Positions 27,892 through 36,693 of a DNA stretch of 64,000 nucleotides are shown here, piece by piece. The translations under genes and the position numbers were made by a program. Under the pieces are notes generated by a model, which was not told the DNA's origin, did no database searches, and was given only the letters and a program-made list of their open reading frames with translations. Source of the DNA: Microvirga brassicacearum (GTDB taxonomy: Bacteria; Pseudomonadota; Alphaproteobacteria; Rhizobiales; Beijerinckiaceae); the NCBI RefSeq assembly GCF_008757455.1, contig NZ_VCMV01000077.1, forward strand, positions 61,479 through 125,478. Direction: 5' to 3'. Every line of letters starts with the position of its first letter. The first letter of the stretch is position 1.

Positions 27892-28242
27892 ATGACCCAA
27901 CCCGAGCCCTTCGGCGAACCGATTTTCGAAACGATACAGGACAAAACCGGTCTTGCCGGCGATAAACTTGGATCCGGGCGCAATCTGGATTCCATTCTGC
28001 GCATTCCGGTCATGATCCAGGTCGTTCTCGGCAAGGCGACGATGCCGGTCGCCAGTCTTATGAATCTTGGTCGCGGCGCCATCATTCCGCTTGATCATCG
28101 GGTCGGAGAACCCGTCGACATCGTCGTGAATGGCCGCGTTATCGCCCGAGGGGAGGTCGTCGTCGTCGAGGACGACAACTCTCGGTTCGGAGTTTCCCTC
28201 ACCGAGATCGTTGGCCCACCGGCCAGCGAAATTAACAGCTAA
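27892..28242 (+). CDS. fliN: Flagellar motor switch protein FliN
   Basis: 116 residues of the SpoA/FliN family. The C-terminal domain begins LDSILRIPVMIQVVLGKATM, then LMNLGRGAIIPLDHRVGEPV and DIVVNGRVIARGEVVVVEDD, a textbook FliN pattern. The N-terminal 30 residues are polar and variable. It builds the lower C-ring and binds FliH. It is placed between the small bitopic gene and fliG. Confidence 0.95.
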   Translation: MTQPEPFGEPIFETIQDKTGLAGDKLGSGRNLDSILRIPVMIQVVLGKATMPVASLMNLGRGAIIPLDHRVGEPVDIVVNGRVIARGEVVVVEDDNSRFGVSLTEIVGPPASEINS

Positions 28243-28256
28243 GTCAGGTTCGGCTT

Positions 28257-29288
28257 ATGTCTCTCGGCATCTCCGCTCGACCAGCAGGTCCAAAAGTTCT
28301 GAAGGGGCCGGAGCGCGTCGCAGCGCTTCTTCTCGCAATGGGAAAGCCCGCCGCGAGCAAGGTTCTTCGCCATTTTTCTCCCGACGAGATTCGCGCGGTT
28401 ACGAAGTCGGCGGCGCTCCTTGGGCAGGTCTCGACGTCGCAGATCGAGGCTCTGGTCGAGCAGTTCGCCGCGAATTTCTCGAGCGGAACAGATCTCATCG
28501 GCAACGCGAGCGAGATCGAAAAACTGCTCAGCGGTATTTTGCCGCCCGACCAGGTCGCCGAGATCATGAGCGAGGTCATCGGAAATGCCAACCGTAACAT
28601 TTGGGAGCGCATCTCAGGTGTATCGGAGAACGTCATCGCGTCGTATCTCATGAAAGAGCACCCTCAGACTGCCGCTCTTATTCTGTCGAAGGTGAAACCG
28701 TCTTGCGCCGCAAAAGTCATGGCTCAGATGCCGCCTGGATTGCGCAACGGCCTGATGCGTCGAATGCTCAGCATGAAACCGATCGTCGACGAGACGATGA
28801 AGAACATCGAGGCGACACTTCATGAGGATTTCATGGCGAATTTTTCGAAAAACGCCGGAGCCGATACTCACGTCAAGATGGCGGATATCATCAACAAGAT
28901 GGAACGCGATCACATGGAGGATGTGCTAAGTGATCTGGCGACCATACGACCGAAATCGGCCGAGATTCTGAAGGGGCTTCTCTTCACATTCGACGACATC
29001 GTCAAGCTGACGCCCAAGGATCGCACGACAATGTTCGACCAGATTCCTCCGGATCGGGTCGTCTTGTCGCTCAAGGGCACGGGAGAGGAGTTCCGAAAAA
29101 TCGTTCTCAGTGCGTTGTCGTCACGCGTTCGACGCATGGTGGAGCACGAACTCAGCGGGAAGGACCCGGTGCCTCAGAGAGATGTCATCGATGCCCGCCG
29201 CGCGATTACCGACCTCGCTCTCGAGATGGCGTCGCGTGGCGAAATCGTCATCAATTCGGAGAACGAAGACGAAGCGTCCGTTTTCTGA
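28257..29288 (+). CDS. fliG: Flagellar motor switch protein FliG
   Basis: 343 residues. The N-domain has LKGPERVAALLLAMGKPAAS, the middle domain has the EHPQTAALILSKV motif, and the C-domain with the torque helix contains FTFDDIVKLTPKDRTTMFDQ and LSSRVRRMVEHELSGKDPVP, including the charged residues that face MotA. FliG links the MS-ring to FliM. The gene order fliM-x-fliN-fliG-flhB is like other Hyphomicrobiales. Length and motifs are normal. Confidence 0.97.
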   Translation: MSLGISARPAGPKVLKGPERVAALLLAMGKPAASKVLRHFSPDEIRAVTKSAALLGQVSTSQIEALVEQFAANFSSGTDLIGNASEIEKLLSGILPPDQVAEIMSEVIGNANRNIWERISGVSENVIASYLMKEHPQTAALILSKVKPSCAAKVMAQMPPGLRNGLMRRMLSMKPIVDETMKNIEATLHEDFMANFSKNAGADTHVKMADIINKMERDHMEDVLSDLATIRPKSAEILKGLLFTFDDIVKLTPKDRTTMFDQIPPDRVVLSLKGTGEEFRKIVLSALSSRVRRMVEHELSGKDPVPQRDVIDARRAITDLALEMASRGEIVINSENEDEASVF

Positions 29289-29305
29289 TCTCGTGAGAGC
29301 GCTGT

Positions 29306-30373
29306 ATGTCTGAGGAAGCCGACAAGGAGAGCAAGACAGAAACGGCTTCTGACAAGAAGATTCGAGATGCGGTCGAGAAGGGAAATATCCCCTTCTCGAG
29401 AGAGGCGCCGATGTTTGCCTCTTTCCTGGCATTTCTGCTCGTCCTTGCATTTGCCACCAGAAACAACGTGAAAGGGTTGACTGAGAAGTTGTCACTTTTC
29501 ATTGACCGGCCACAGGATTTCCGGCTCGAAACTGGAGCTGACGCCGCCATTCTGGTTCACGCTGTCGCTGCTGAGGTGGGCCTATTTCTCGTTCCAATCA
29601 TCGCACTTCTCGCGAGTTGCAGTCTCGCGGCGTCCCTCTTCCAGAACGTTCCGAGCATCGTGACCGAGAGGATCCGGCCGAAGTGGAATAAAATTTCTCC
29701 GGCTGCAGGCTTCACTCGGCTGTTCGGGCGCCAAGGGCAGGTTGAGTTTTTGAAATCCGTCTTCAAATTCGGGACGGTTACCGTCGTTGTGCTCCTTCTC
29801 CTCAAATCGGAGCAGTATAAGGTTATCAACTCGATGTTCAGCGATCCGACGCTTATTCCGGAAATCATGCTGAGCATGGCCATGCGGCTGGTATCGGCTA
29901 TCTCGATTGCAACGATCGTCCTTGTCGCCGCCGACCTCATCTGGGCGCGTGTGAAGTGGAACCGCGATCTGCGAATGACCCGGCAAGAAGTCAAGGATGA
30001 GCACAAACAGATCGAAGGCGATCCGATGGTCAAGGCTCGGATGCGATCGATTGCTCAGGATCGTTCGCGCAAGAGGATGCTTTCAGCCGTGCCGAAAGCC
30101 ACCTTCGTCATCGCGAACCCCACGCATTATGCCATTGCGCTTCGCTATGAGCGCAGTGAGTCCAGCGCGCCCATCGTTGTCGCAAAAGGGCAGGATTTCA
30201 TCGCATTGAAGATCCGCGAGATCGCTGAGAAGAATGGCATCCCGATCATCGAAGACAAGCCTCTCGCAAGGTCCATGTATGACAGTGTCCAGGTGGATCG
30301 CATGATCCCTCCCGATTTCTACAAGGCTGTGGCGCAAATCCTGTTCTACATTCTCACCAGGTCGAAGAAATGA
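29306..30373 (+). CDS. flhB: Flagellar export switch protein FlhB
   Basis: 355 residues with four membrane helices at about 30-210 and a cytoplasmic tail. The autocleavage motif NPTH is present in TFVIANPTHYAIALRYERSE (about residue 270). Cleavage there switches export from hook to filament substrates, with FliK measuring hook length. The N-terminus (ESKTETASDKKIRDAVEKGN) is typical. Its stop overlaps the start of the next gene by four bases (ATGA). Confidence 0.97.
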   Translation: MSEEADKESKTETASDKKIRDAVEKGNIPFSREAPMFASFLAFLLVLAFATRNNVKGLTEKLSLFIDRPQDFRLETGADAAILVHAVAAEVGLFLVPIIALLASCSLAASLFQNVPSIVTERIRPKWNKISPAAGFTRLFGRQGQVEFLKSVFKFGTVTVVVLLLLKSEQYKVINSMFSDPTLIPEIMLSMAMRLVSAISIATIVLVAADLIWARVKWNRDLRMTRQEVKDEHKQIEGDPMVKARMRSIAQDRSRKRMLSAVPKATFVIANPTHYAIALRYERSESSAPIVVAKGQDFIALKIREIAEKNGIPIIEDKPLARSMYDSVQVDRMIPPDFYKAVAQILFYILTRSKK

Positions 30374-30876
30374 GTCGTCCGCGGAATGACTTAGTTCCTC
30401 CGGTTTCGCCGGAGAACCTCGATATTCGCGTCTGTGAACGGATTTTGGCGTGCAGCCTCAGAGACGTCATCGGAGATCTTTGCCTGGCAGACGCAGATAT
30501 CATAAAATCTTATGTGGCAAAGCAACTGCATGGGAACATGAATGAGATTGTGACGTCGTCAACCGAGCTTTTCTTCAAGAACGATACGCTCACCTATGCG
30601 CGCGCCGCCGATTTCAACGTCGGGTGGACGACAGCTCCCAACGTCGTCCTCGACATGGAATTCGCGCACGGACCCGTCAGCGTCTTCTTCAAGCTCGTCC
30701 TCGGCGACAAGTATGCGGCCGTTGAAATTGTCCAACTTGTTTTGAGCGAGCACAGTGCAGAGGATCTATTCGACGCGGCCGCTTTTGCTCTTGTGCTTGC
30801 GTCGGCGAGGCTGCAGCCCCTATCGCGCCGTTTCATGCACCTTTCTCATTGCCTGAGAAACGTCACTCAACACTAA
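30370..30876 (+). CDS. Unknown protein translationally coupled to flhB
   Basis: 168 residues, starting with an ATGA overlap on flhB. No signal peptide or membrane helix. The sequence looks like a mixed alpha/beta fold: LDIRVCERILACSLRDVIGD, FNVGWTTAPNVVLDMEFAHG, then VSVFFKLVLGDKYAAVEIVQ. Four or five Cys are scattered. I do not recognise a family. Tight coupling to flhB suggests a role in export switching or assembly. The residue pattern looks conserved and ordered, so a real gene is likely. Confidence 0.75.
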   Translation: MSRPRNDLVPPVSPENLDIRVCERILACSLRDVIGDLCLADADIIKSYVAKQLHGNMNEIVTSSTELFFKNDTLTYARAADFNVGWTTAPNVVLDMEFAHGPVSVFFKLVLGDKYAAVEIVQLVLSEHSAEDLFDAAAFALVLASARLQPLSRRFMHLSHCLRNVTQH

Positions 30877-30903
30877 GCTGATAAGAGAAACGGCAGTTTC
30901 GCC

Positions 30904-31602
30904 ATGCAGAGAAGATTGTCACTACCTATCTTGGTCGCATCCGCCGCCATGTTGTCCGCCTGCAATACCAGCGATTATTATTACTACTCGACGGGCCCGT
31001 GGGGTCCTCGATCCGTTTACCGCGCTTATCCCGAATACGATGCGCCTTGGGGTGGCCCCAGTTTCGCAACCGCCGAAATTCCGCCGCTCTATATCGATGG
31101 TGGCGGTGTTGATCCCAGTGTCCGCCGGGTCCCTGTGCCCGCCGGACGCTTCGAAGTGCTGCTCCCACCTGATCCCGTCCCGCCCGGTCCGGCGCCCTGG
31201 CAATATGGCTCCCGCACAAACGACGCTCGGCAGGACGCACAGAGCACCGTCTCACCGACGCCATCGTTATCGCAGAAGATGGCTCACTCCAGCGCGCCAG
31301 CGTCTCCAGTTGTGAGCGCTCCCACGCGGGCCTTCGCCTATGCGGGCAGTTGGAAGGCCGTCGACGGCAAGGGAGCGTCTTGCAAAATCAATCTCTCGTC
31401 CGCGCCAAGCCTGGACCATTATAAGGCGTCCGCTTCGGGATGCTCGGACTCAGATCTGAAGAGTGTGAACTCCTGGAGCTTCGGCAATACCGAAGTCATC
31501 CTCTATGCACGCGGGAAGGTCGTCGCGCAGTTGTCGGGCCAGGAAGCAAACCTTGAGGGAGCGCTTGCCGGCAGTCGTCGCAGCCTGAAAATGACGCGCT
31601 GA
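30904..31602 (+). CDS. Lipoprotein with AprI/Inh-type protease inhibitor domain
   Basis: 232 residues. A signal peptide ends in a lipobox (AAMLSAC, Cys at about 20), followed by a Tyr-rich stretch (NTSDYYYYSTGPWGPRSVYR) and a Pro/Ser-rich linker to about residue 135. The C-terminal 95 residues match the small beta-barrel of AprI/Inh inhibitors (AGSWKAVDGKGASCKINLSS, then ASGCSDSDLKSVNSWSFG, ending LAGSRRSLKMTR), with two Cys in the usual places. Such domains inhibit serralysin-type metalloproteases or serve as structural modules. It is the last gene of the motor-switch operon. No protease gene is visible nearby. Why an inhibitor fold is carried on a flagellar operon lipoprotein is unclear. 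Confidence 0.85.
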   Translation: MQRRLSLPILVASAAMLSACNTSDYYYYSTGPWGPRSVYRAYPEYDAPWGGPSFATAEIPPLYIDGGGVDPSVRRVPVPAGRFEVLLPPDPVPPGPAPWQYGSRTNDARQDAQSTVSPTPSLSQKMAHSSAPASPVVSAPTRAFAYAGSWKAVDGKGASCKINLSSAPSLDHYKASASGCSDSDLKSVNSWSFGNTEVILYARGKVVAQLSGQEANLEGALAGSRRSLKMTR

Positions 31603-31631
31603 GGCGCCGTTAGAGAGATCAGGCGTGACCC

Positions 31632-32246
31632 TCAAGTGTCGCAGAATGTTCGGGCGGGCGGTGTCCACCGGCCAAAGCCGGTCGCTACCATATTGGAGAT
31701 AACCCTGCATACGTAACGCTTCTGTGCCGGATTGTTGTCCGGCCCGGCATGATAGCGCGCCACCGCCATCGTCCAGGACTCGTGTCGCCCCTTCAATTCC
31801 TTCAGGAAGCGTGCGGCGTATTCGACGTTGTCCCGCGGATTGAGCATGCTGTCCAACGAGGTGAATTTCTCGCGATGAAAATGATGATTGATCTGCATGC
31901 AGCCGAGATCGATCAACTTTGCGCCGCCGCGACGGGCCGCCTCGAATCGCTGTTTAGCCTCTAACGAGGTGCTCGCGAAATGAGCCTTGCCTTCGATGTT
32001 CATTGCATATGGCTGCAGGCTGCCTCTGCGCCCTGTCTCCGTCAGGCCGACGGCGTAGAGCATTCCCAACGGCACGCCGTACTTTGCCGAGGCTCGCTTC
32101 ATCTCCATCTCACATGCCCCGCTGGGGCTGCCGGATTGTGCCGCACTGGAGCCGACAACGCTAAAGGTAGACCCCGTCAGCGCTGCGATTGATAGAACTG
32201 CGTTCACCAGCCATTTCGCCGCTGTCGTCCTTGCGATCATTCTCAT
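31632..32246 (-). CDS. Lytic transglycosylase (SLT family), flagellum-associated
   Basis: 204 residues from the ATG at 32244-32246, which lies 86 bases inside the end of fliK. A signal peptide or anchor at about 10-38 leads to an SLT domain. The catalytic Glu is in LYAVGLTETGRRGSLQPYAM, followed by IDLGCMQINHHFH and YAARFLKELKGRHESWTMAV with ARYHAGPDNNPAQKRYV. The enzyme cleaves peptidoglycan glycan strands. Because FlgJ here lacks its hydrolase domain, this is the likely enzyme that lets the rod pass through the wall. It ends the fliF-fliH-motB-motC-fliK run and faces the Inh lipoprotein gene, 29 bases away. Confidence 0.88.
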   Translation of the reverse strand: MRMIARTTAAKWLVNAVLSIAALTGSTFSVVGSSAAQSGSPSGACEMEMKRASAKYGVPLGMLYAVGLTETGRRGSLQPYAMNIEGKAHFASTSLEAKQRFEAARRGGAKLIDLGCMQINHHFHREKFTSLDSMLNPRDNVEYAARFLKELKGRHESWTMAVARYHAGPDNNPAQKRYVCRVISNMVATGFGRWTPPARTFCDT

Positions 32247-33624
32247 GTCGTTCTTCACCTCTCTGGGGACGACCTTGCTGGCTCGCACCCTGCTGAAACG
32301 CCTCCTGCTGTGATTGTCCCAATGATTGTTGGCGCTGGGATTGAACCGGATCCAACTGAACCGACTCGGTTTGGCCGGAATGGATATTGATCGCTTCGGT
32401 GCGATAGCCGGATGCCCGCAGCAACGTGGTCAGTCTTTCCGAATCATGTTTCAGCATGCGTGCCGTCTCCTCATTCGAGACCTGCACGTCCATCTGGAGG
32501 TTGTCGCCCGAGAGTTTCAGCTTGATCGTAACGAGGCCGAGATCCGCCGGATGGAGCTGGATGTTCAGCAGCCTCACGACTGCTTCCGACGCACGCGCCG
32601 TCGCGACGAATGCCACTCCATCCGCGGGTAATGAGCGGCCCAAGCTGGACGCAACCGGCTTCGCCTCATCGACGATAGCACCCGCAATCCGCTCCAGCAT
32701 GGCGGGAGCAAGGGAAGGTGGTCCATCCGATTTCGCCGCCGCCTCAGCTTTCGCTGAGCTTTCCATCGCGTGACCCGGTGGGTTTGCGGCGCTCTGGATG
32801 AAGCGAGCCTCGGGAGGACTTGCTGACGCCTTCGGCGACACTGCGTCACTCCGGGAAAGCTCCAGTCCGATGTCCAGTGGCTCCGCTGTATTTATTTGCT
32901 TCGCATCGCCTCGCGAAACCACGCTCGCGAAAGCCTCGTCCGAGCCCCCCTCAGCCACCGAAGGGCCTGTGTTTAGATTCATGTTTTCAGAAACAGGCTT
33001 GGTGGTGAATCCTTCGACGATAGGTCTGAAGTGCGCTTCCTGATGCCTTACGATCACATTCAGCGCCGCTCCCGATGAATTGAGCGCGCGCTCCTGGTCC
33101 GGCATGAGACCCGGCAGCTGAATCCCTGATCTGACAGTCGTCACATTGGTCGTGCCGGAGGTTTGGTTTTGAATGCCGCTGGCCCGATCGGCAATCTGAG
33201 GAAGCAGCTCGCTGAGAACCGTCTGAGTCGCGCTCGATGCTGCTGGAACAGGCTGGCTCTGGTTTGGCCCGGCGCCGTTATCAACGAGAACTGCTTTCAG
33301 AAGCTCACCAACCAGCCGATCGGTGCCTGACTGCTCCGGCGCCTGGAGCGTCAAGCTTTCGGTCGAAGACCCTTCTGATGTTTCAACCGTGATAGCAGCC
33401 TCTTGTGGGCCGCCTCGGCCGCCGAATGCGTGGGTAGCACCCGGCCCATGTGTCGATCCGTCGCCGCCTTGATCCTTGCCTGATAGTCCACTGAGGACGG
33501 CGCCAAAAGTATCGCGCGTCGCTGCTCCAACTTCGGCGTCGGGACCGTTCGATGACGATGATGCCGCGGATTGGCTATCGGTCCGGCGAACCACATTCTG
33601 AAGCATCATATCGAGTTTGCTCAT
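32161..33624 (-). CDS. fliK: Hook-length control protein FliK (MotD type)
   Basis: 487 residues, mostly low-complexity (Ser, Gly, Gln, Ala) except the C-terminal Flg_hook domain at about 340-410 (LNIQLHPADLGLVTIKLKLS, then NEETARMLKHDSERLTTLLR). The end is a Gln/Arg/Glu-rich tail of about 60 residues with repeated GQSQQ/GASQQ-like strings. In Sinorhizobium the equivalent gene was first named motD and later shown to control hook length. It lies after motC. The gene for the transglycosylase begins within its 3' end in another frame. Confidence 0.9.
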   Translation of the reverse strand: MSKLDMMLQNVVRRTDSQSAASSSSNGPDAEVGAATRDTFGAVLSGLSGKDQGGDGSTHGPGATHAFGGRGGPQEAAITVETSEGSSTESLTLQAPEQSGTDRLVGELLKAVLVDNGAGPNQSQPVPAASSATQTVLSELLPQIADRASGIQNQTSGTTNVTTVRSGIQLPGLMPDQERALNSSGAALNVIVRHQEAHFRPIVEGFTTKPVSENMNLNTGPSVAEGGSDEAFASVVSRGDAKQINTAEPLDIGLELSRSDAVSPKASASPPEARFIQSAANPPGHAMESSAKAEAAAKSDGPPSLAPAMLERIAGAIVDEAKPVASSLGRSLPADGVAFVATARASEAVVRLLNIQLHPADLGLVTIKLKLSGDNLQMDVQVSNEETARMLKHDSERLTTLLRASGYRTEAINIHSGQTESVQLDPVQSQRQQSLGQSQQEAFQQGASQQGRPQRGEERHENDRKDDSGEMAGERSSINRSADGVYL

Positions 33625-33637
33625 CGGGACAGTCGCC

Positions 33638-34822
33638 TCAGTTCTTGATCAGCTTGTCGACGCGTCTCAAGGCCGCCTGAGCCTTTGTTACGGCGGAAAG
33701 CTGTTCTGGCGCTTGCGTCGGGGGGGTGATGCTGTCTGCTGCCTTTACATCCGTCACCCGATCGGGGAGTCGCCGAATCTGCTGAGCCATCGACATGGCT
33801 GAGTTCAGCAACTGCCCATCCACGGCCGACAACACGGACTTATTGATCGCCTCGAGTTCCTGAAGCCCCGCATCGAGCGATTGTGGCGACACGACCATTG
33901 CGGCGGCGTGATAAAGCTTGGCTCGCGTCGCGCTCTCCTCACTGCCTTCCGACAGCTGAAGTGCCGCCTCAGCCGTCAGGAGCGCCGACTTGAGTCGCCC
34001 CTGTTCGACGGAGGTTCGAGCAGCAAGGAGGTACAGGTCCCTCCTGGCACTCGGCTCAAGATCCTGCAGGATCACCGCAATTCTGGAAAACCGATCGGCG
34101 GGCGTCGCGAAATCGACGCGACTGAGGACGGAGGCTAAACGTTGGCGGAAGTTTCCCGCATAAACGGAATGCCGGTAACGCCTTAAGTAATTGCGAACGA
34201 GAAACTCAAACTTCGCGTCATCTTGCATCTGGCTTGCAACAAAAACCTGTCTCCGAAGAGCTGCCTCCTCCAAAAGCGTCCCGGGTGCCTGAAGCCGCAC
34301 AAGGTCCAGAAATTCCATCGATTTTTCTGGTTGCGCCCGCACGAGCAGCGCGGACTGCACCAGCGCCAGCTGAGCACCCATTGTTGCCGGAAGAGCGACG
34401 GCATTGATCGGCAGAAGCGCCCGCTTGGCCTCTTCTTCTCGCCCTTCGACATACGCGAGAGCTCCTTCGACTAACGGCAAATCTTCCTGCGAGATCAGCC
34501 GTGGGTCGAGCAATTTCCGCAAAATCTGCGGGCTTCCGCCGCTGAGTGCATAAACGACGGCCGCATGGACATTGCGCTTGTCCTGCCACAGGTCATTGGC
34601 GAGCCCCAGGAATCGCTCATCAAAAATCGCGAGGAGACCGCGCTGGCCGGCGTGAGCCTCGCTCGAACCTACAGCAATCTGATCCTGCATCAACTGCAGG
34701 GTGCGCATCATTTGAATTGGGGGCGAGACCGCATCGGGCTCCTTCAGATCAGGCACCGCCAAAGAGGCCGTTCCAAAGCTCAAGAACAAGGCCAGAAGCA
34801 CTGTCGATGCAAGGCGGCTCAT
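33638..34822 (-). CDS. motC: Periplasmic motility protein MotC
   Basis: 394 residues from the ATG at 34820-34822 with AGGAG about nine bases before it; a GTG overlapping the motB stop is an alternative. A signal peptide (LASTVLLALFLSFGTASLA) precedes an all-helical, Ala/Leu-rich mature protein with TPR-like character (for example LALVQSALLVRAQPEKSMEF). In Sinorhizobium MotC is a periplasmic protein that supports MotB and is itself stabilised by MotE; motE is present at 40573-41115. The order motB-motC-fliK is the rhizobial one. Confidence 0.9.
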   Translation of the reverse strand: MSRLASTVLLALFLSFGTASLAVPDLKEPDAVSPPIQMMRTLQLMQDQIAVGSSEAHAGQRGLLAIFDERFLGLANDLWQDKRNVHAAVVYALSGGSPQILRKLLDPRLISQEDLPLVEGALAYVEGREEEAKRALLPINAVALPATMGAQLALVQSALLVRAQPEKSMEFLDLVRLQAPGTLLEEAALRRQVFVASQMQDDAKFEFLVRNYLRRYRHSVYAGNFRQRLASVLSRVDFATPADRFSRIAVILQDLEPSARRDLYLLAARTSVEQGRLKSALLTAEAALQLSEGSEESATRAKLYHAAAMVVSPQSLDAGLQELEAINKSVLSAVDGQLLNSAMSMAQQIRRLPDRVTDVKAADSITPPTQAPEQLSAVTKAQAALRRVDKLIKN

Positions 34823-34827
34823 GGGGG

Positions 34828-36006
34828 TCACTCCTGAAGGAGAATTTCGATGCGGCGGTTCTCGGCCGCATTTCGATCATTTGCGACACGCGGATCGCGA
34901 TCTGCATGTCCTTCGATTCGCACGATCCGCTCTTCCGGAAAGCCACCGCGGACAAGCATATAAAGAGCCATCTGGGCACGTGCCTGCGAAAGCCGCCAAT
35001 TGTCATAGTTCTCCGATTTGAATGGACGGCCATCAGTATGTCCGCGAACAACAATCTTGCCGGGGCGGGCCCGCAGGATCTTTGCAATGCTCTCCATCGC
35101 TTTCACCACCTTTTGATGTGGTTCGGCCGAGCCGATCGCGAACATGCTGAAATCGAAATCGTCGGTAAGGCTGATCAGTGTGCCCGCCCCGGTCCGCCGC
35201 ACTTCCATCGAGGGCGCGGCTGCTTTGTCTCGCGCAGGCTGAACTGCAGTCGTGATTTCGCTTTTGAGTTTGGCAATCTCCTGATCGACATCGCGCACCG
35301 CGGTTGCGAGGATCGCACCGGGATGCTGCTCCTCAGGGGCTCTCCCCGCTGCGTCAGACAATGATTGCGCCGGCTCCTTGCGCGTATTTGGCGCCAAGAC
35401 GTCGAGCGCCCGTTTCGACGACGCCGGGGCGGTGCCAGGTTTCGGTGGCGTCTCGGTCTTCAGCGCATCGACCGGCGACACCTGCCAGTAGAGAGGATCA
35501 AAAGGATCCCGGTAAGCTTCGCCAGCGGCAAGCCCTGGAACCTCGCTATCGCCCGGCGTCGCATCGGCGCCGAGCGTATCCTGTGGCCGAGGCTCAATTT
35601 CGGTCGCGATTCTCGCGAGTACCGCATAGGGATCTTGAAAAAGCGCGCCCTCCTTGAATCGGGGCTTCTGCAGTTGATGGGACTGCCCACCGGTGCCCTC
35701 GCCGCTTCCCTTCTCATGACCTGACTTCTTGGGATCAGGCACGCCCTCGGGGGGAACATTCTGCGGCTCATCCAGCCCCTTCTTGTTTGGCGTCGTCTCT
35801 GCCAGTTGAACTGGGTTGAAATAGTTCGCAATGCTGGTCCGGGTGTTCTGATCCGTCTGGCTGATCAGCCACATGACGAGAAAAAAGGCCATCAGGGCCG
35901 TCATGAAATCGGCATGCGCGATCTTCCAGACACCACCCTTCATGACCTCCTCTTCGTCGGCAGCGCGCCGAACAATGATGATTTCCTGTTTATCCGAAGC
36001 AGCCAT
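34828..36006 (-). CDS. motB: Flagellar stator protein MotB
   Basis: 392 residues. The single membrane helix has the proton-accepting Asp in AHADFMTALMAFFLVMWLIS, preceded by a cytoplasmic segment (RAADEEEVMKGGVWKI). A long periplasmic region (about 60-260), rich in Pro, Lys and Gln, leads to the OmpA-like peptidoglycan-binding domain (VVRGHTDGRPFKSENYDNWR, then RIVRIEGHADRDPRVANDRN, NRRIEILLQE). The long linker is a feature of rhizobial MotB and is thought to contact MotC. It is four bases downstream of the fliH stop. Confidence 0.96.
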   Translation of the reverse strand: MAASDKQEIIIVRRAADEEEVMKGGVWKIAHADFMTALMAFFLVMWLISQTDQNTRTSIANYFNPVQLAETTPNKKGLDEPQNVPPEGVPDPKKSGHEKGSGEGTGGQSHQLQKPRFKEGALFQDPYAVLARIATEIEPRPQDTLGADATPGDSEVPGLAAGEAYRDPFDPLYWQVSPVDALKTETPPKPGTAPASSKRALDVLAPNTRKEPAQSLSDAAGRAPEEQHPGAILATAVRDVDQEIAKLKSEITTAVQPARDKAAAPSMEVRRTGAGTLISLTDDFDFSMFAIGSAEPHQKVVKAMESIAKILRARPGKIVVRGHTDGRPFKSENYDNWRLSQARAQMALYMLVRGGFPEERIVRIEGHADRDPRVANDRNAAENRRIEILLQE

Positions 36007-36009
36007 AAA

Positions 36010-36693
36010 TCACTCGCAAACAGGTATGCTGCGCAGACGCTCGGCCCAGGAAGTCAATTGCGTCTCGATCAATGTACTACCCGCCGCAATCGACACGTCG
36101 CTATCGCTGCCCTCGATAAACTCTACCACCGTGTGAAGATCGCCGGCGGCTTTCCTAAACTCATCTAGAACGTCCTTCGGGCCGGTGACTTTGATGATCG
36201 GGGACGCCGGACCCGACAGAATCGAACTCAGAGCAGCCTTGGTGACGGTCATGGCCTGCTGACGAAACGCCTCCGCCATGAATGGCCTGAGGATGTTTGC
36301 AATGCGCCCGGACAGTGTTTCTTCGACCTCGTGGAGTGTCTCGCGAAGTTGCAACGCCAACGCCGAGCCTTCGCAGGTAGCCCACGCTGCGCGTTCGGCC
36401 GTCAAACTCTCCACATACTTCTGGTTTTCCGCCGCAAGCACGTTATCGAGATGAAGACGCGCAATCTCCCGTTCCGCCTCCCTTGCTTCCTGAACGGCGG
36501 CGTTGATGGCTTCTGCCTGCAGGTCAGCGGGGGTAAGCTTTGGCTTCGGTGCTGCGCGCGCCTCAAGCGGATCCTGCCCATCATCTTCGGAGAGCCGAAT
36601 CGTGCGCAGCGTGGAGAACGGGTTCTTGGGAACAGATTGCCGCGCTGGATCGGCAACAGTGAAGTCCGTCAGCAGGAGGGAAAGCGCGCTCAC
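36010..36693 (-). CDS. fliH: FliH-like export ATPase regulator
   Basis: 227 residues from the GTG at 36691-36693, which overlaps the fliF stop (TAGTG) and has GGAGG seven bases upstream. The ATG at 36718-36720 lies within fliF without a ribosome site. A long helical middle rich in Glu, Ala and Arg (NAAVQEAREAEREIARLHLD) precedes a C-terminal FliH/YscL-type domain (LHTVVEFIEGSDSDVSIAAG, ETQLTSWAERL). FliH dimers bind FliI and FliN. FliH is poorly conserved in alphaproteobacteria and the gene is often left unnamed. Position between fliF and motB and the fold pattern support the name. Confidence 0.8.
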   Translation of the reverse strand: MSALSLLLTDFTVADPARQSVPKNPFSTLRTIRLSEDDGQDPLEARAAPKPKLTPADLQAEAINAAVQEAREAEREIARLHLDNVLAAENQKYVESLTAERAAWATCEGSALALQLRETLHEVEETLSGRIANILRPFMAEAFRQQAMTVTKAALSSILSGPASPIIKVTGPKDVLDEFRKAAGDLHTVVEFIEGSDSDVSIAAGSTLIETQLTSWAERLRSIPVCE

